Below, in pieces: positions 34,865-42,485 of a DNA stretch of 64,000 nt. Origin of the DNA: Blastocatellia bacterium. GTDB lineage: Bacteria; Acidobacteriota; Blastocatellia; Pyrinomonadales; Pyrinomonadaceae. Below the pieces are notes generated by a model that saw only the letters and a list, made by a program, of their open reading frames with translations, ran no database searches and had not been told where the DNA came from. The translations under genes were made by a program, and so were the position numbers. The stretch is taken from positions 124,001 through 188,000 of the forward strand of contig JAEUQK010000018.1 in NCBI GenBank assembly GCA_016789265.1, written 5' to 3'. How positions within the stretch are numbered: the first letter of the stretch is position 1; the number at the start of each line of letters is the position of its first letter.

Positions 34865-35383
34865 ATGAGCGCAAGATGGGCAACTGATAGTAAGGGCAGG
34901 TCGCATTATCTGCTTCACCAGGAGTTGGCTCAATCCTGTGGGCCGGCATGTGTAGCGATGGCAGAGAGTTTTTATAAACAGGCCTGCATGGTCGATCCGG
35001 AAGGCAGGGCTCGGCAAATATCCCAGCTTTACGCGGGGAGTTTCGATCCAAAAAACGGGACGAAAGCTTCAAATCTGGCATATGTTCTCAACCATTTGGG
35101 GGTTCAGGCATACAGGTCAGAGGGAGTCGGCGGTACCAGGATCTTTGATTATTTTTGGTATTACCTGGGTGATCGCACTCCGATCATCGCACACATAGCG
35201 TGGGCCGGCGGAGGCGGACATTTTACACTTCTAAGGGAGATCGACCGATCGACTCACCGAATGCTGTTTCTTGATCCTTGGTACGACGTTGTAGAGGTTG
35301 ACCGGAGGAATCTGCCGAATTATAACGCCGGCGGCGGAGCAAACGGTACACTCAGTGGTTGGATGACGATCACATATCGTTGA
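34865..35383 (+). CDS. C39-like cysteine peptidase, cytoplasmic
   Basis: A 172-residue protein. QELAQSCGPACVAM places the oxyanion Gln and nucleophile Cys25, GGGGHFTLL gives His119, and FLDPWYD gives Asp137, a complete papain/C39-like triad. There is no signal peptide, transmembrane helix or ABC-transporter domain, so it is not a standard bacteriocin leader peptidase. GGAGA precedes the ATG. The next gene on the same strand encodes a Clp-type ATPase after 308 bp. The substrate is unknown. It could be a stand-alone peptidase, a toxin-like effector or a maturation protease. Confidence 0.75.
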   Translation: MSARWATDSKGRSHYLLHQELAQSCGPACVAMAESFYKQACMVDPEGRARQISQLYAGSFDPKNGTKASNLAYVLNHLGVQAYRSEGVGGTRIFDYFWYYLGDRTPIIAHIAWAGGGGHFTLLREIDRSTHRMLFLDPWYDVVEVDRRNLPNYNAGGGANGTLSGWMTITYR

Positions 35384-35631
35384 TCTGACCCGTTCTCCCC
35401 AATTGCAACTTTTGGGAAACCGCTTATATTATCAATGAAGCGGATTTCCGAGTGTATTTCTTGAACACGTTTCGATTTTGTGTCAATAATTAAAGCGCGG
35501 CGAATCGTCCGGGCCGACGTGTCGCTTGCTACCCTTAGCTCGAAAGTCCAGCCAACTAATAAAAATTTGACATCATCTTTAGTGACGACGGATCTGCCGT
35601 TCTCGATAACTGCAAATCCGTGATCGGTCAA
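35320..35631 (-). CDS. Possible small protein opposite the peptidase-Clp gap
   Basis: An open frame of 103 codons covers most of the gap between the peptidase and Clp genes and overlaps the 3' end of the peptidase gene by 64 bp. The translation (FLLVGWTFELRVASDTSART, IRRALIIDTKSKRVQEIHSE) has protein-like composition with alternating hydrophobic strands, but I recognise no family and see no clear RBS. It may be a real small gene or chance. The gap otherwise shows nothing. Confidence 0.3.
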   Translation of the reverse strand: MTDHGFAVIENGRSVVTKDDVKFLLVGWTFELRVASDTSARTIRRALIIDTKSKRVQEIHSEIRFIDNISGFPKVAIGENGSDQRYVIVIQPLSVPFAPPPAL

Positions 35632-35691
35632 ACGTCAAGAGCAAGGGTGGTAACTCCCACGATGGTCGATCCCAAAAGGAGCAAACCGGTA

Positions 35692-36900
35692 ATGAAGAAC
35701 GAATCGGCAAAGAAGAAAGACAACAATGAAAAGGGCATATTGCTTGACCCCGAGCGTAAAAGTCCGCGGGCAGCGGAGTTTGAGGATAAGTTGTCGGCCC
35801 GCATCGTAGGGCAGGAACGAGCGGTACGCCGAATGAGCGGGCTTTTCCAGATCTATCTTGCGGGGATGAATAATCCTTCGCGACCAATTGGGACGATGTT
35901 GTTTCTCGGGCCGACCGGCTCTGGTAAGACTCGCGTTGTCGAGGCTGCGTCTGAAGTACTTTTCAGCGACCCGCATTCTGTAGTGAAGATCGATTGTGCC
36001 GAGTTCCAACATTCACATGAGATCGCCAAATTGATCGGGTCCCCTCCGGGATATCTCGGCCATCGCGAAACGTCGCCGATGCTCACGCAGGAAAATCTCG
36101 ACAAAGCCCATACGGACGACACAAAGCTGACCTTTGTGCTCTTTGATGAGATAGAAAAAGCATCCGATTCTCTGTGGCAGCTTCTATTGGGAATTCTAGA
36201 CAAAGCAACACTGACGCTTGGCGACAATCGCCGCGTCGATTTCTCTCGGACCGTCGTGATCATGACTTCCAATCTCGGTGCTCGAGAAATGTCTGAAATG
36301 ATCTCGGGCGGCATTGGTTTTGCACCGACCAAAGCCGGTACTCCGAAAGAGGATAACGAGATCGACACTAAGATCTACCGGACCGCTCTTGAAGCGGCCA
36401 AGCGTAAGTTCTCGCCGGAGTTCATGAACCGGATCGATAAGGTCGTGGTTTTCCGAAGCCTGAAAGAACATCATCTTCGCCGGATACTCGATATCGAGCT
36501 CCGAGACGTTCAGAATCGTATAACCGAATCAGCCGGCACAAAGTTCATTTTCGAATGTACCGATGCCGCTAAAGAGTATCTCCTCGGAGAAGGAATCGAT
36601 CTGAAGTACGGTGCTCGCCACCTTAAGCGTGCGATCGAGAGATTCCTGGTCTATCCCCTTTCTAATCTCGTAGCAACACAACAAGTTGAGACGGGAGACT
36701 ATGTTCAGGTCGATTACGACACCGATGCCCAAAAACTGACCTTTACGAAACAGGCAGGGAAGATGATCATAAGCGATGCTCCAGAAGAAGATAGTGAACA
36801 GGCTCCGCTTGTGAAATCGGACGCTGTTGGACTTCCGATGCCTCAAGCGTCGGCGGCTCCTCAGCTGAGCAAATCGAAAGGCGAGCAAAACGAGAACTGA
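35692..36900 (+). CDS. Single-module Clp/HSP100-type AAA+ ATPase with IGF loop
   Basis: A 402-residue protein. Walker A GPTGSGKT is at residues 73-80 and Walker B LFDEIEKA has Asp152-Glu153. The pore-loop region has GSPPGYLGH, with sensor/arginine-finger segment FSPEFMNRIDKVVVF, and a ClpB D2-small domain follows (ARHLKRAIERFLVYPLS). It equals only the second AAA+ module of ClpA/ClpC, without Clp_N, D1 or a zinc finger. The tripeptide IGF (208-210) sits exactly where ClpA/ClpC carry the ClpP-docking loop. The start at 35692 is chosen for AAAGGAG upstream; 35662 is possible. The C-terminus is low-complexity. Confidence 0.85.
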   Translation: MKNESAKKKDNNEKGILLDPERKSPRAAEFEDKLSARIVGQERAVRRMSGLFQIYLAGMNNPSRPIGTMLFLGPTGSGKTRVVEAASEVLFSDPHSVVKIDCAEFQHSHEIAKLIGSPPGYLGHRETSPMLTQENLDKAHTDDTKLTFVLFDEIEKASDSLWQLLLGILDKATLTLGDNRRVDFSRTVVIMTSNLGAREMSEMISGGIGFAPTKAGTPKEDNEIDTKIYRTALEAAKRKFSPEFMNRIDKVVVFRSLKEHHLRRILDIELRDVQNRITESAGTKFIFECTDAAKEYLLGEGIDLKYGARHLKRAIERFLVYPLSNLVATQQVETGDYVQVDYDTDAQKLTFTKQAGKMIISDAPEEDSEQAPLVKSDAVGLPMPQASAAPQLSKSKGEQNEN

Positions 36901-36924
36901 ATTGTCGTTATTTCGAAAATTGTA

Positions 36925-36948
36925 ACCGGTCGGCCCGAGCCGGCCGGT
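36925..36948 (+). terminator. Terminator-like hairpin after the Clp-type gene
   Basis: ACCGGTCGGC and GCCGGCCGGT form a 10-bp stem with one G-T pair and a 4-nt loop, followed by GTTTCT. Confidence 0.55.
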
Positions 36949-37055
36949 GTTTCTATGTTGATCGTGGCTCTGTGTCCGGGAGATAGGCGTTGATGGTTTC
37001 GGTCTGAATGGAACAGGCTGCGAGGCCAGAGTCTGATGCGACCGGACGCAGGAAT

Positions 37056-38225
37056 TCATCCCAGCGCATCATATATGTCGGAGCATATATCATTTATGTC
37101 TTCGATGCCGACCGAGATCCTTAGGAGCCCTTCAGATACACCTGCAAGCTCGCGCTCTTCCAACGAAAGGGTAGCGTGAGTCATAAGGGCCACCGGTTGT
37201 ACAAGTGTTTCTACGCCGCCGAGCGACGTGGCAAAGGTGCAAACCTTCAAATTATTGACCAATTGTTTTGCCGCATCTGCCGTACCCAAATCGACACCGA
37301 CCATGCCCCCAAAACCTATCATTTGACGCTCAGCGATCTCATGATTTTGGTGTGACGGCAATCCAGGGTAATAGACCTGTTTTATCTTTGGATGATCAAG
37401 TAACATATTCGCTAAAGCAGATGCGTTATGGTTATGACGCTCCATTCTGAGTGCGAGTGTCTTGATTCCCCGCATAACCAACCACGCGACCTGCGGAGCT
37501 ATGTTTCCGCCGTAGAATTTTGCCGCACCGTGACGTGTTTTGTCGATCAGTTCTTTTCCGCCCACAACGATGCCGGCCGTCAGGTCGCTATGACCGCCAA
37601 GGTATTTCGTCGCGCTATGGATCACCAGATCGGCCCCGAGTTCGAGTGGGCGCTGGTTAAATGGTGTAGCGAAGGTATTGTCAACGACTGTGATCGCGCC
37701 GGCCCTTTTGCCGATCGCGGCGACTTCGCTTATGTCCGTTATACGCAACAGCGGGTTTGAGGGCGACTCAACCCAGAACATCTTCGTATTTGGACGAACC
37801 GCAGCGGCATATGCCTCTGCATTTGACGCATCGACGAATGTTGTTTCGATCTTAAAAGTCTCGCCCACGTGCTTTAGGAAATTTGTCGTCGTCGAGTACA
37901 TAGATTCCGGGGCGACGACGTGATCTCCGCTTTGTACAAGAGAAAAGGTTGCTGCCGAAATGGCCGCCATGCCCGAAGCGAAAGCGATAGCATCCTCGCC
38001 GCGTTCAAGCTCCGTTATCGTGCGCTCGAGGGCATCGACCGTGGGGTTTCCCAATCGGCCGTAAAAATATCCGGGCTTCTCATAATTATGTATCGCGATG
38101 CCTTCATCGGCATTGGAAAACGCGAAGACCGACGCAGGATAGATCGGCACTGAGACTGCGCCGTAATTTGCAGAACGATCTTCGCCTGCATGTACAGCTT
38201 CGGTGAAAAATGAATGTTTGGGCAC
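37056..38225 (-). CDS. PLP-dependent trans-sulfuration enzyme (cystathionine gamma-synthase / methionine gamma-lyase family)
   Basis: A 389-residue protein. GYFYGRLGNPTVDALE, ASGMAAISAA, DNTFATPFNQRPLELGADLV and HSATKYLGGHSD (with the PLP lysine) define the Cys/Met metabolism PLP family. Synthase, lyase and O-acetylhomoserine sulfhydrylase activities cannot be separated by eye. GTG at 38225 is preferred because GGAGG lies 5 nt upstream; the in-frame TTG at 38237 is itself part of that ribosome site. It is divergent from an ArsR-type regulator across a 26-bp palindrome, which suggests control by sulfur-metabolite or metal status. Confidence 0.9.
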   Translation of the reverse strand: MPKHSFFTEAVHAGEDRSANYGAVSVPIYPASVFAFSNADEGIAIHNYEKPGYFYGRLGNPTVDALERTITELERGEDAIAFASGMAAISAATFSLVQSGDHVVAPESMYSTTTNFLKHVGETFKIETTFVDASNAEAYAAAVRPNTKMFWVESPSNPLLRITDISEVAAIGKRAGAITVVDNTFATPFNQRPLELGADLVIHSATKYLGGHSDLTAGIVVGGKELIDKTRHGAAKFYGGNIAPQVAWLVMRGIKTLALRMERHNHNASALANMLLDHPKIKQVYYPGLPSHQNHEIAERQMIGFGGMVGVDLGTADAAKQLVNNLKVCTFATSLGGVETLVQPVALMTHATLSLEERELAGVSEGLLRISVGIEDINDICSDIYDALG

Positions 38226-38375
38226 AATCTCCTCCAATCTAGAATCTTGAGATCTGTCGATGCAATATTAGGCTTTCCACTATTTGTGTGCAATTCGCGC
38301 ATCACGGGTTCTCCGAAGACGCAACAGGGGGCCAAACGTCCCTAGAATATACGCTGATCCATATGTATAAATCCA

Positions 38376-38401
38376 ATTATATGCGAATAGTCGCATATAA
38401 T
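38376..38401. promoter_or_regulatory. 26-bp palindrome, probable ArsR-family operator
   Basis: ATTATATGCGA-ATAG-TCGCATATAAT is perfect over 11-bp arms. Each arm contains a TATAAT hexamer, one facing each divergent gene, so a bound dimer would block both promoters. It lies 38 bp before the ArsR start codon. Confidence 0.65.
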
Positions 38402-38438
38402 CGTCTCTAGAGGAAGGGATCTGTGTTATTATCCTGTC

Positions 38439-38906
38439 ATGGACGAACCCAACCAACTTCTCGATATGGAAATGTTATTCATGGCTTTGGCTGATAAGAC
38501 TCGCCTACGCCTTCTTAACCTGATGTCGGAAGGCGAAGTGTGCGTCTACCTTTTCACGGAGGTGTTAGGTGATAGTCAGCCTAAGGTTTCTCGCCATTTG
38601 GCATATCTCAGAAACACGGAACTTGTAAAGGCCCGCCGTGACGGGAAATGGATGTTCTACTCGATAAGCTGGCCAGAGGATCAGGGCAAAAGAAACATCC
38701 TCAGGAGCACATTAAGTTATTTGAAGGATCAACCGGAACTGCAGAACGACAAGTTGAGATATGATGCTCTGCACCTGGACCTTGACGCAGTTGGGAATGC
38801 CGTCAGGATTCCGATAGGAGAGATGTCGCGCAAGGCGGATATTTATGAGCCGGAGTACTCGACCGATGGGCCATCTCACAACGAATTAGATGAATTTTTG
38901 CTTTGA
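38439..38906 (+). CDS. ArsR-family winged-helix regulator
   Basis: A 155-residue protein. The ArsR winged helix lies at about 10-95: MALADKTRLRLLNLMSEGEV, then GDSQPKVSRHLAYLRN (recognition helix). The alpha3 motif reads EVCVYLF rather than ELCVCDL, so only one of the classical metal-binding cysteines remains. An acidic C-terminal extension (about 110-155) is unusual. It probably represses itself and the divergent PLP enzyme gene. TATTAT ends 6 nt before the ATG, hinting at a leaderless transcript. The end overlaps the convergent DUF5522 gene by 31 bp. Confidence 0.9.
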   Translation: MDEPNQLLDMEMLFMALADKTRLRLLNLMSEGEVCVYLFTEVLGDSQPKVSRHLAYLRNTELVKARRDGKWMFYSISWPEDQGKRNILRSTLSYLKDQPELQNDKLRYDALHLDLDAVGNAVRIPIGEMSRKADIYEPEYSTDGPSHNELDEFLL

Positions 38907-39070
38907 TCATCTTCCGGATATGGGCAATGGCGACAGCCGTTTCGACAGCAATAGCCCCGATTCGCAAGAAAATGTTCTGTCAAAACCATCAGACCGCCGT
39001 CGAAATAGAAATCAACGTCTTCGAGGAGTTTCGGAGGCCTTTCCTTTTTGTTAGACACTTCCTTTCTCAT
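38876..39070 (-). CDS. DUF5522 cysteine-rich small protein
   Basis: A 64-residue protein. The conserved core DVDFYFDGGLMVLTEHFLANRG followed by YCCRNGCRHCPY is the DUF5522 signature; the CC/C/C pattern suggests metal binding. The ATG at 39070 overlaps the end of tlyA by 20 bp, with GGGAG about 13 nt upstream; an in-frame ATG at 39103 is possible. It is likely cotranscribed with tlyA. The function is unknown. Confidence 0.8.
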   Translation of the reverse strand: MRKEVSNKKERPPKLLEDVDFYFDGGLMVLTEHFLANRGYCCRNGCRHCPYPEDDQSKNSSNSL

Positions 39071-39797
39071 ATAGAGCAAGAAACTCCCAGTTGCCTTCCG
39101 CACCGGTGATCGGCGAATCGATCAGGCCCTTCAGGATAAGCTTGTGATCGACAGCGGACGAATGAACCTCCTCGACAACACGTTTATGCTTTTCCGGTTC
39201 ACGAACGATACCGCCTTTTCCTACCTCGCCTTTTCCCACCTCGAACTGGGGCTTAATGAGGATAATCACCCGGCCGCCGTTCACGAGCAGCGGTGGCAAG
39301 ACCGGGATTATCTTTGTTACAGAGATGAACGATACATCGATCACGATCAGGTCGAAGAGCGAATCAAACTCTTCGGGCGTCAGGCCTCGGGCATTCGTTT
39401 TTTCCCTAACCTCGACGCGAGGGTCTTCACGTAACTTCCAAACGAGTTGATTGGTCCCCGCATCGACGGCAACGACCCTTTCGGCTCCATGCTGCAACAG
39501 ACAATCAGTGAATCCACCAGTCGAAGCTCCAATGTCCAGGCATGTCAAACCCGTCGGATCGATGTCAAACTTCTCGAGCGCTTCTTCCAGCTTCAATCCA
39601 CCGCGGCCGACGAATCGCGATTCCGGAAGATCACCCTTTATCCTAATGATCGCATCCGAGAGAAACAATTCAGACGGCTTTTCGACACGCTTTTCATCCA
39701 CCAGAACGACACCGGCCATTACCATCGCTTGAGCCTTGGCACGGGAGTCAGCAATACCGCGTTCAAATAGAAGCTTGTCTATGCGCTGCTTTGACAT
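39051..39797 (-). CDS. tlyA: TlyA-family rRNA 2'-O-methyltransferase
   Basis: A 248-residue protein. The S4 RNA-binding domain (about 2-60: RIDKLLFERGIADSRAKAQA) is followed by an FtsJ-like Rossmann domain with the SAM motif CLDIGASTGGFTDCLL and FDLIVIDVSFIS. The family methylates ribose of cytidines in 16S/23S rRNA. The older 'hemolysin A' name is misleading. The start overlaps the stop of the upstream PqqB-like gene (TGATG), and DUF5522 follows. Confidence 0.92.
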   Translation of the reverse strand: MSKQRIDKLLFERGIADSRAKAQAMVMAGVVLVDEKRVEKPSELFLSDAIIRIKGDLPESRFVGRGGLKLEEALEKFDIDPTGLTCLDIGASTGGFTDCLLQHGAERVVAVDAGTNQLVWKLREDPRVEVREKTNARGLTPEEFDSLFDLIVIDVSFISVTKIIPVLPPLLVNGGRVIILIKPQFEVGKGEVGKGGIVREPEKHKRVVEEVHSSAVDHKLILKGLIDSPITGAEGNWEFLALYEKGSV

Positions 39798-40717
39798 CAG
39801 AGCAGAAATCGTTGGCCCTCAGTGGCCGCTGAAAATCCTAAACGCCGAATGAGGGAAAGTTTTGATCTGTCGCCCTGAACAAGCGGGTTACTGTGATTGA
39901 AATGAGTAAAGACGACCTTTGCGCGATCTTTGGCGGGCAAGCCTTTGAGAAGGGCGATCGTTTCAGTAATGAATGGATGCGGTACCTCACTCATAGGCCG
40001 GTCGATCTCTCCGTCCGCGTAAAAGGTCCCGTCGATCAAAATGTGATCTGATGAGCGAACGACATCCGCGATCGAAGTGCTCCATTTTCCCCATTTGTCG
40101 ATATCAGGAATATAGATAAACGTCTTAGAGTCAGTTCTGATCCAGTAGCCGACGGTTTCCGAAAACTCGTCTCGGTGCGGAACCAGAAATGGTTCGACCG
40201 TTATTCGATCATTAAGTCTTACCGCCACACCGTCTGCCAACTGGGAAATGTCAATGTTCTTCAGGGCGATCAACTGAGACCAAGGTGCGTTCTGCTCAAG
40301 CATCGACTTCATTCGCGGCATAGCAAAGACCTTGACGTTTTTCACGCCCATTGATTCGCGTCCGAGGTACATAAGCCCGGTGTAATGTCCGATATGCGCG
40401 TGAGTCAGGAAAATCCCATCGATGCGGTTGGTGCGATCAGCCGTAGCGGACTTCAGAAGCTGAAACTGTTCGGGCAGATCTGGCGTAGCATCAAACATCC
40501 AGCGTTTGCCGCTGTCGGGGTCAACAAGGGCGATCGACGACACCATTTTACGAAGCGAAGGATCCTTCCATGCCTTTTGACAAAAAGGCGAATTGCAGCC
40601 CATTTGCGGAACGCCGGCATCCTGGCCGACGCCGAGAACGATGACGTAGGGCCTTGCCGCAGACACCGCCGAACAGGTGACAATTATAAGCAGGATCGAG
40701 AGTAACGTTCGTCTCAT
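39797..40717 (-). CDS. Exported PqqB-like metallo-beta-lactamase-fold protein
   Basis: A 306-residue protein with a signal peptide (about 1-20). The MBL fold shows VLGVGQDAGVPQMGCNSPFCQKA and IFLTHAHIGHYTGLMYLGRESMG, in which the usual HxHxDH is HAHIGH, as in PqqB. The late His/Asp residues (VPHRDEFSETVGY, DGTFY, FTHFNHSNP) are also present. No other PQQ genes are nearby, so PQQ synthesis is not implied. It uses the ATG at 40717 because this starts the signal peptide. It is divergent from ctaA and upstream of tlyA. Confidence 0.85.
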   Translation of the reverse strand: MRRTLLSILLIIVTCSAVSAARPYVIVLGVGQDAGVPQMGCNSPFCQKAWKDPSLRKMVSSIALVDPDSGKRWMFDATPDLPEQFQLLKSATADRTNRIDGIFLTHAHIGHYTGLMYLGRESMGVKNVKVFAMPRMKSMLEQNAPWSQLIALKNIDISQLADGVAVRLNDRITVEPFLVPHRDEFSETVGYWIRTDSKTFIYIPDIDKWGKWSTSIADVVRSSDHILIDGTFYADGEIDRPMSEVPHPFITETIALLKGLPAKDRAKVVFTHFNHSNPLVQGDRSKLSLIRRLGFSAATEGQRFLL

Positions 40718-40739
40718 TTTTCTGCTACCGGGAAAGTGA

Positions 40740-40746
40740 TATTCTA
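40740..40746. promoter_or_regulatory. Overlapping divergent -10 elements
   Basis: TATTCT (40740-40745) on plus ends 7 nt before the ctaA ATG. TAGAAT on minus (40741-40746) faces the PqqB-like gene. Good -35 boxes are not visible. Inference from hexamer matches. Confidence 0.4.
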
Positions 40747-40752
40747 AGCGAA

Positions 40753-41706
40753 ATGGCAGCCGAAACAAAGATATCTCCGTTTGCAAAGTACGCTTGGTTC
40801 GCGCTTGGTTTTAACGTGCTCGTTATCATCTGGGGCGTGTTTCTTCGTGCATCAAAATCTGGTGACGGCTGCGGCCAATTTTGGCTAACGTGCAATGGCG
40901 AACTTATTCCGTCTGCTCCGCAGTTCAAAACGGTGATCGAGTTCTCTCATCGAATGACCACGGCGATCGACGGTATTGTGATGATCATACTTCTGGCCTG
41001 GGCAGTCATACTATGGCGAAAGGCCAGAAGTGTTCAGAGCCGTCAGGTACTATTTGCCGCCATCGGTGCTTTTATTTTTGTCATTACCGAAGCAGCAGTA
41101 GGTGCCGGTCTCGTTCTTACCGGAAACACGGCTGAAGCGGTAACCGATACTCGGCCTCTCTGGGCCATCGGACATTTATTCAATACTTTTATTCTGCTGA
41201 CCTTTCTAACATTAACCGCGTGGTTTGCTTCGGGAGAACGCAAGGTCGGCTGGCGTATTGGCTCCAAAGCGTTGATGCTGATCGTGATCGGAACCGTGGG
41301 GCTTGTACTTGTGGGTATGAGCGGGTCGCTCGCGGCATTGAGCAACATGTTGTTTCCGTCGCAATCGCTAGCCGAAGGAATGGCTAAGGATTTTTCGCCA
41401 ACATCCGATCTTATATTGCGCCTTCGCTTGAGCCATCCGATATTGTCGATACTGACAAGTGTTTACCTGATATTTGTTTCCGGGTGGCTAAAGGCGAGTT
41501 CCGACGGAAATAGCAAGGTTGCATGGTGGGCAAATGCGGTTTCACTGCTCGTCGTAATTCAGGTTGGGTTTGGCGGTGCGACGCTGTTAACGCTCGGTCC
41601 GATCGTAATGCAGCTTGGCCATCTTCTGTTGGCAGACATCGTATGGATCTCGTTTGTTCTATTGGTAGTCAATTACATGTCAGTCCGAACGAGTACGCTT
41701 AGGTAG
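40753..41706 (+). CDS. ctaA: Heme A synthase (CtaA/COX15)
   Basis: A 317-residue protein with eight predicted membrane helices. Conserved haem-ligand regions are EFSHRMTTAIDG, GHLFNTFILL, LSHPILSIL and QLGHLLLADIVW. It oxidises the C8 methyl of haem O to give haem A for cytochrome c oxidase, indicating aerobic respiration with an aa3-type oxidase. The Cys pair near DGCGQFWLTC in the first periplasmic loop matches the bacterial CtaA loop cysteines. No SD is visible and a -10 lies 7 nt upstream. The end overlaps the convergent acyltransferase gene by 8 bp. Confidence 0.92.
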   Translation: MAAETKISPFAKYAWFALGFNVLVIIWGVFLRASKSGDGCGQFWLTCNGELIPSAPQFKTVIEFSHRMTTAIDGIVMIILLAWAVILWRKARSVQSRQVLFAAIGAFIFVITEAAVGAGLVLTGNTAEAVTDTRPLWAIGHLFNTFILLTFLTLTAWFASGERKVGWRIGSKALMLIVIGTVGLVLVGMSGSLAALSNMLFPSQSLAEGMAKDFSPTSDLILRLRLSHPILSILTSVYLIFVSGWLKASSDGNSKVAWWANAVSLLVVIQVGFGGATLLTLGPIVMQLGHLLLADIVWISFVLLVVNYMSVRTSTLR

Positions 41707-42397
41707 ATCCTCTCCATCGCTTTCCAGTTTCAACAAGCGAGTCCAGTGCGGACTGGAGTTCTGCAAGTTTTGACGCATCGTCTGATCCCGTCTCGACAAG
41801 AATGGGTTCAGCAAAAAAGACGCGAGCTTTGGTGAACGGCATCGGGATCTGGAGCCGGTCCCAACTATTTAAGTTCCAGACCCGTTTACACTCAACAATA
41901 AATGGAAGAATTGGGTTACCGGTCTTTTTGGCTAAAGTAACAGGACCGCTTTTTGCCGTATAACGCGGCCCCCGCGGGCCGTCAACAGTGAAGGCCATCG
42001 GAAGACCCTGTTTCATAAGACGGATCATTTCGACAAGCCCGCGGACTCCACCGCGACTTGATGAGCCCCGGACAGTGCCGAAACCGAAACGCGTCAAAAA
42101 ACGCGCAATGTATTCGCCATCAAAGCTCTTTGACGTGAGCACGACTATACCCAAGCCGCGCAAAAAATATGTGCCGGCAAAGATCCGATCGTGCCAAAGA
42201 GCGTAGATCGGCTGTTTTCCAGCTTGTGTAACTGAGCCGCGAAAAGCCTCACCCTCAACTTCGTAATTCAGCGTCATTCCGATCAACTTGATCAGAATGT
42301 AGAACGCCAGATCTGCCGAACGGATCAATAATCGATCCTTCAGACTGAAATCGAAGAGCGGGCCACGCTCAAAAACTTGGGAAATTCGGTCAGTCAT
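41699..42397 (-). CDS. DUF374 lysophospholipid acyltransferase-family protein
   Basis: A 232-residue protein. IYALWHDRIFAG (the HxxxxD-type acyltransferase site in DUF374 form) and FTVDGPRGPRYTAKSGPVTLAKKTG match DUF374, an LpxL/PlsC-fold group linked to lipid A or phospholipid acylation. One N-terminal hydrophobic helix (about 28-48) suggests membrane association. The ATG at 42397 is preferred over a TTG one codon upstream. TATTTT lies 6 nt upstream with no SD. Confidence 0.88.
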   Translation of the reverse strand: MTDRISQVFERGPLFDFSLKDRLLIRSADLAFYILIKLIGMTLNYEVEGEAFRGSVTQAGKQPIYALWHDRIFAGTYFLRGLGIVVLTSKSFDGEYIARFLTRFGFGTVRGSSSRGGVRGLVEMIRLMKQGLPMAFTVDGPRGPRYTAKSGPVTLAKKTGNPILPFIVECKRVWNLNSWDRLQIPMPFTKARVFFAEPILVETGSDDASKLAELQSALDSLVETGKRWRGST

Positions 42398-42435
42398 CAA
42401 TAGAAAATAAGGGCAGACTTAAGGTATTATGTTGC

Positions 42436-42462
42436 AACTACGTTGTAGCCTGCAGCGTAGTT
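42436..42462 (+). promoter_or_regulatory. Short inverted repeat upstream of the receiver/HATPase gene
   Basis: AACTACG and CGTAGTT form a 7-bp stem around 13 nt, followed by TATTTTT. It could be an operator or a weak terminator/attenuator. It ends 23 bp before the start codon. Confidence 0.3.
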
Positions 42463-42485
42463 ATTTTTACGGCTTCGTCCGCCTT

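Noticed and set aside
34865..35383. C39-like peptidase as a bacteriocin-processing transporter
   Set aside because: No ABC-transporter or membrane domain in the protein and no precursor peptide with a GG leader nearby.
39797..40717. PQQ biosynthesis locus
   Set aside because: Only a PqqB-like protein is present; no pqqA, C, D or E in the window.
42436..42462. Rho-independent terminator upstream of the receiver/HATPase gene
   Set aside because: Stem is only 7 bp with a long loop and there is no co-directional gene ending there; kept only as a low-confidence inverted repeat.
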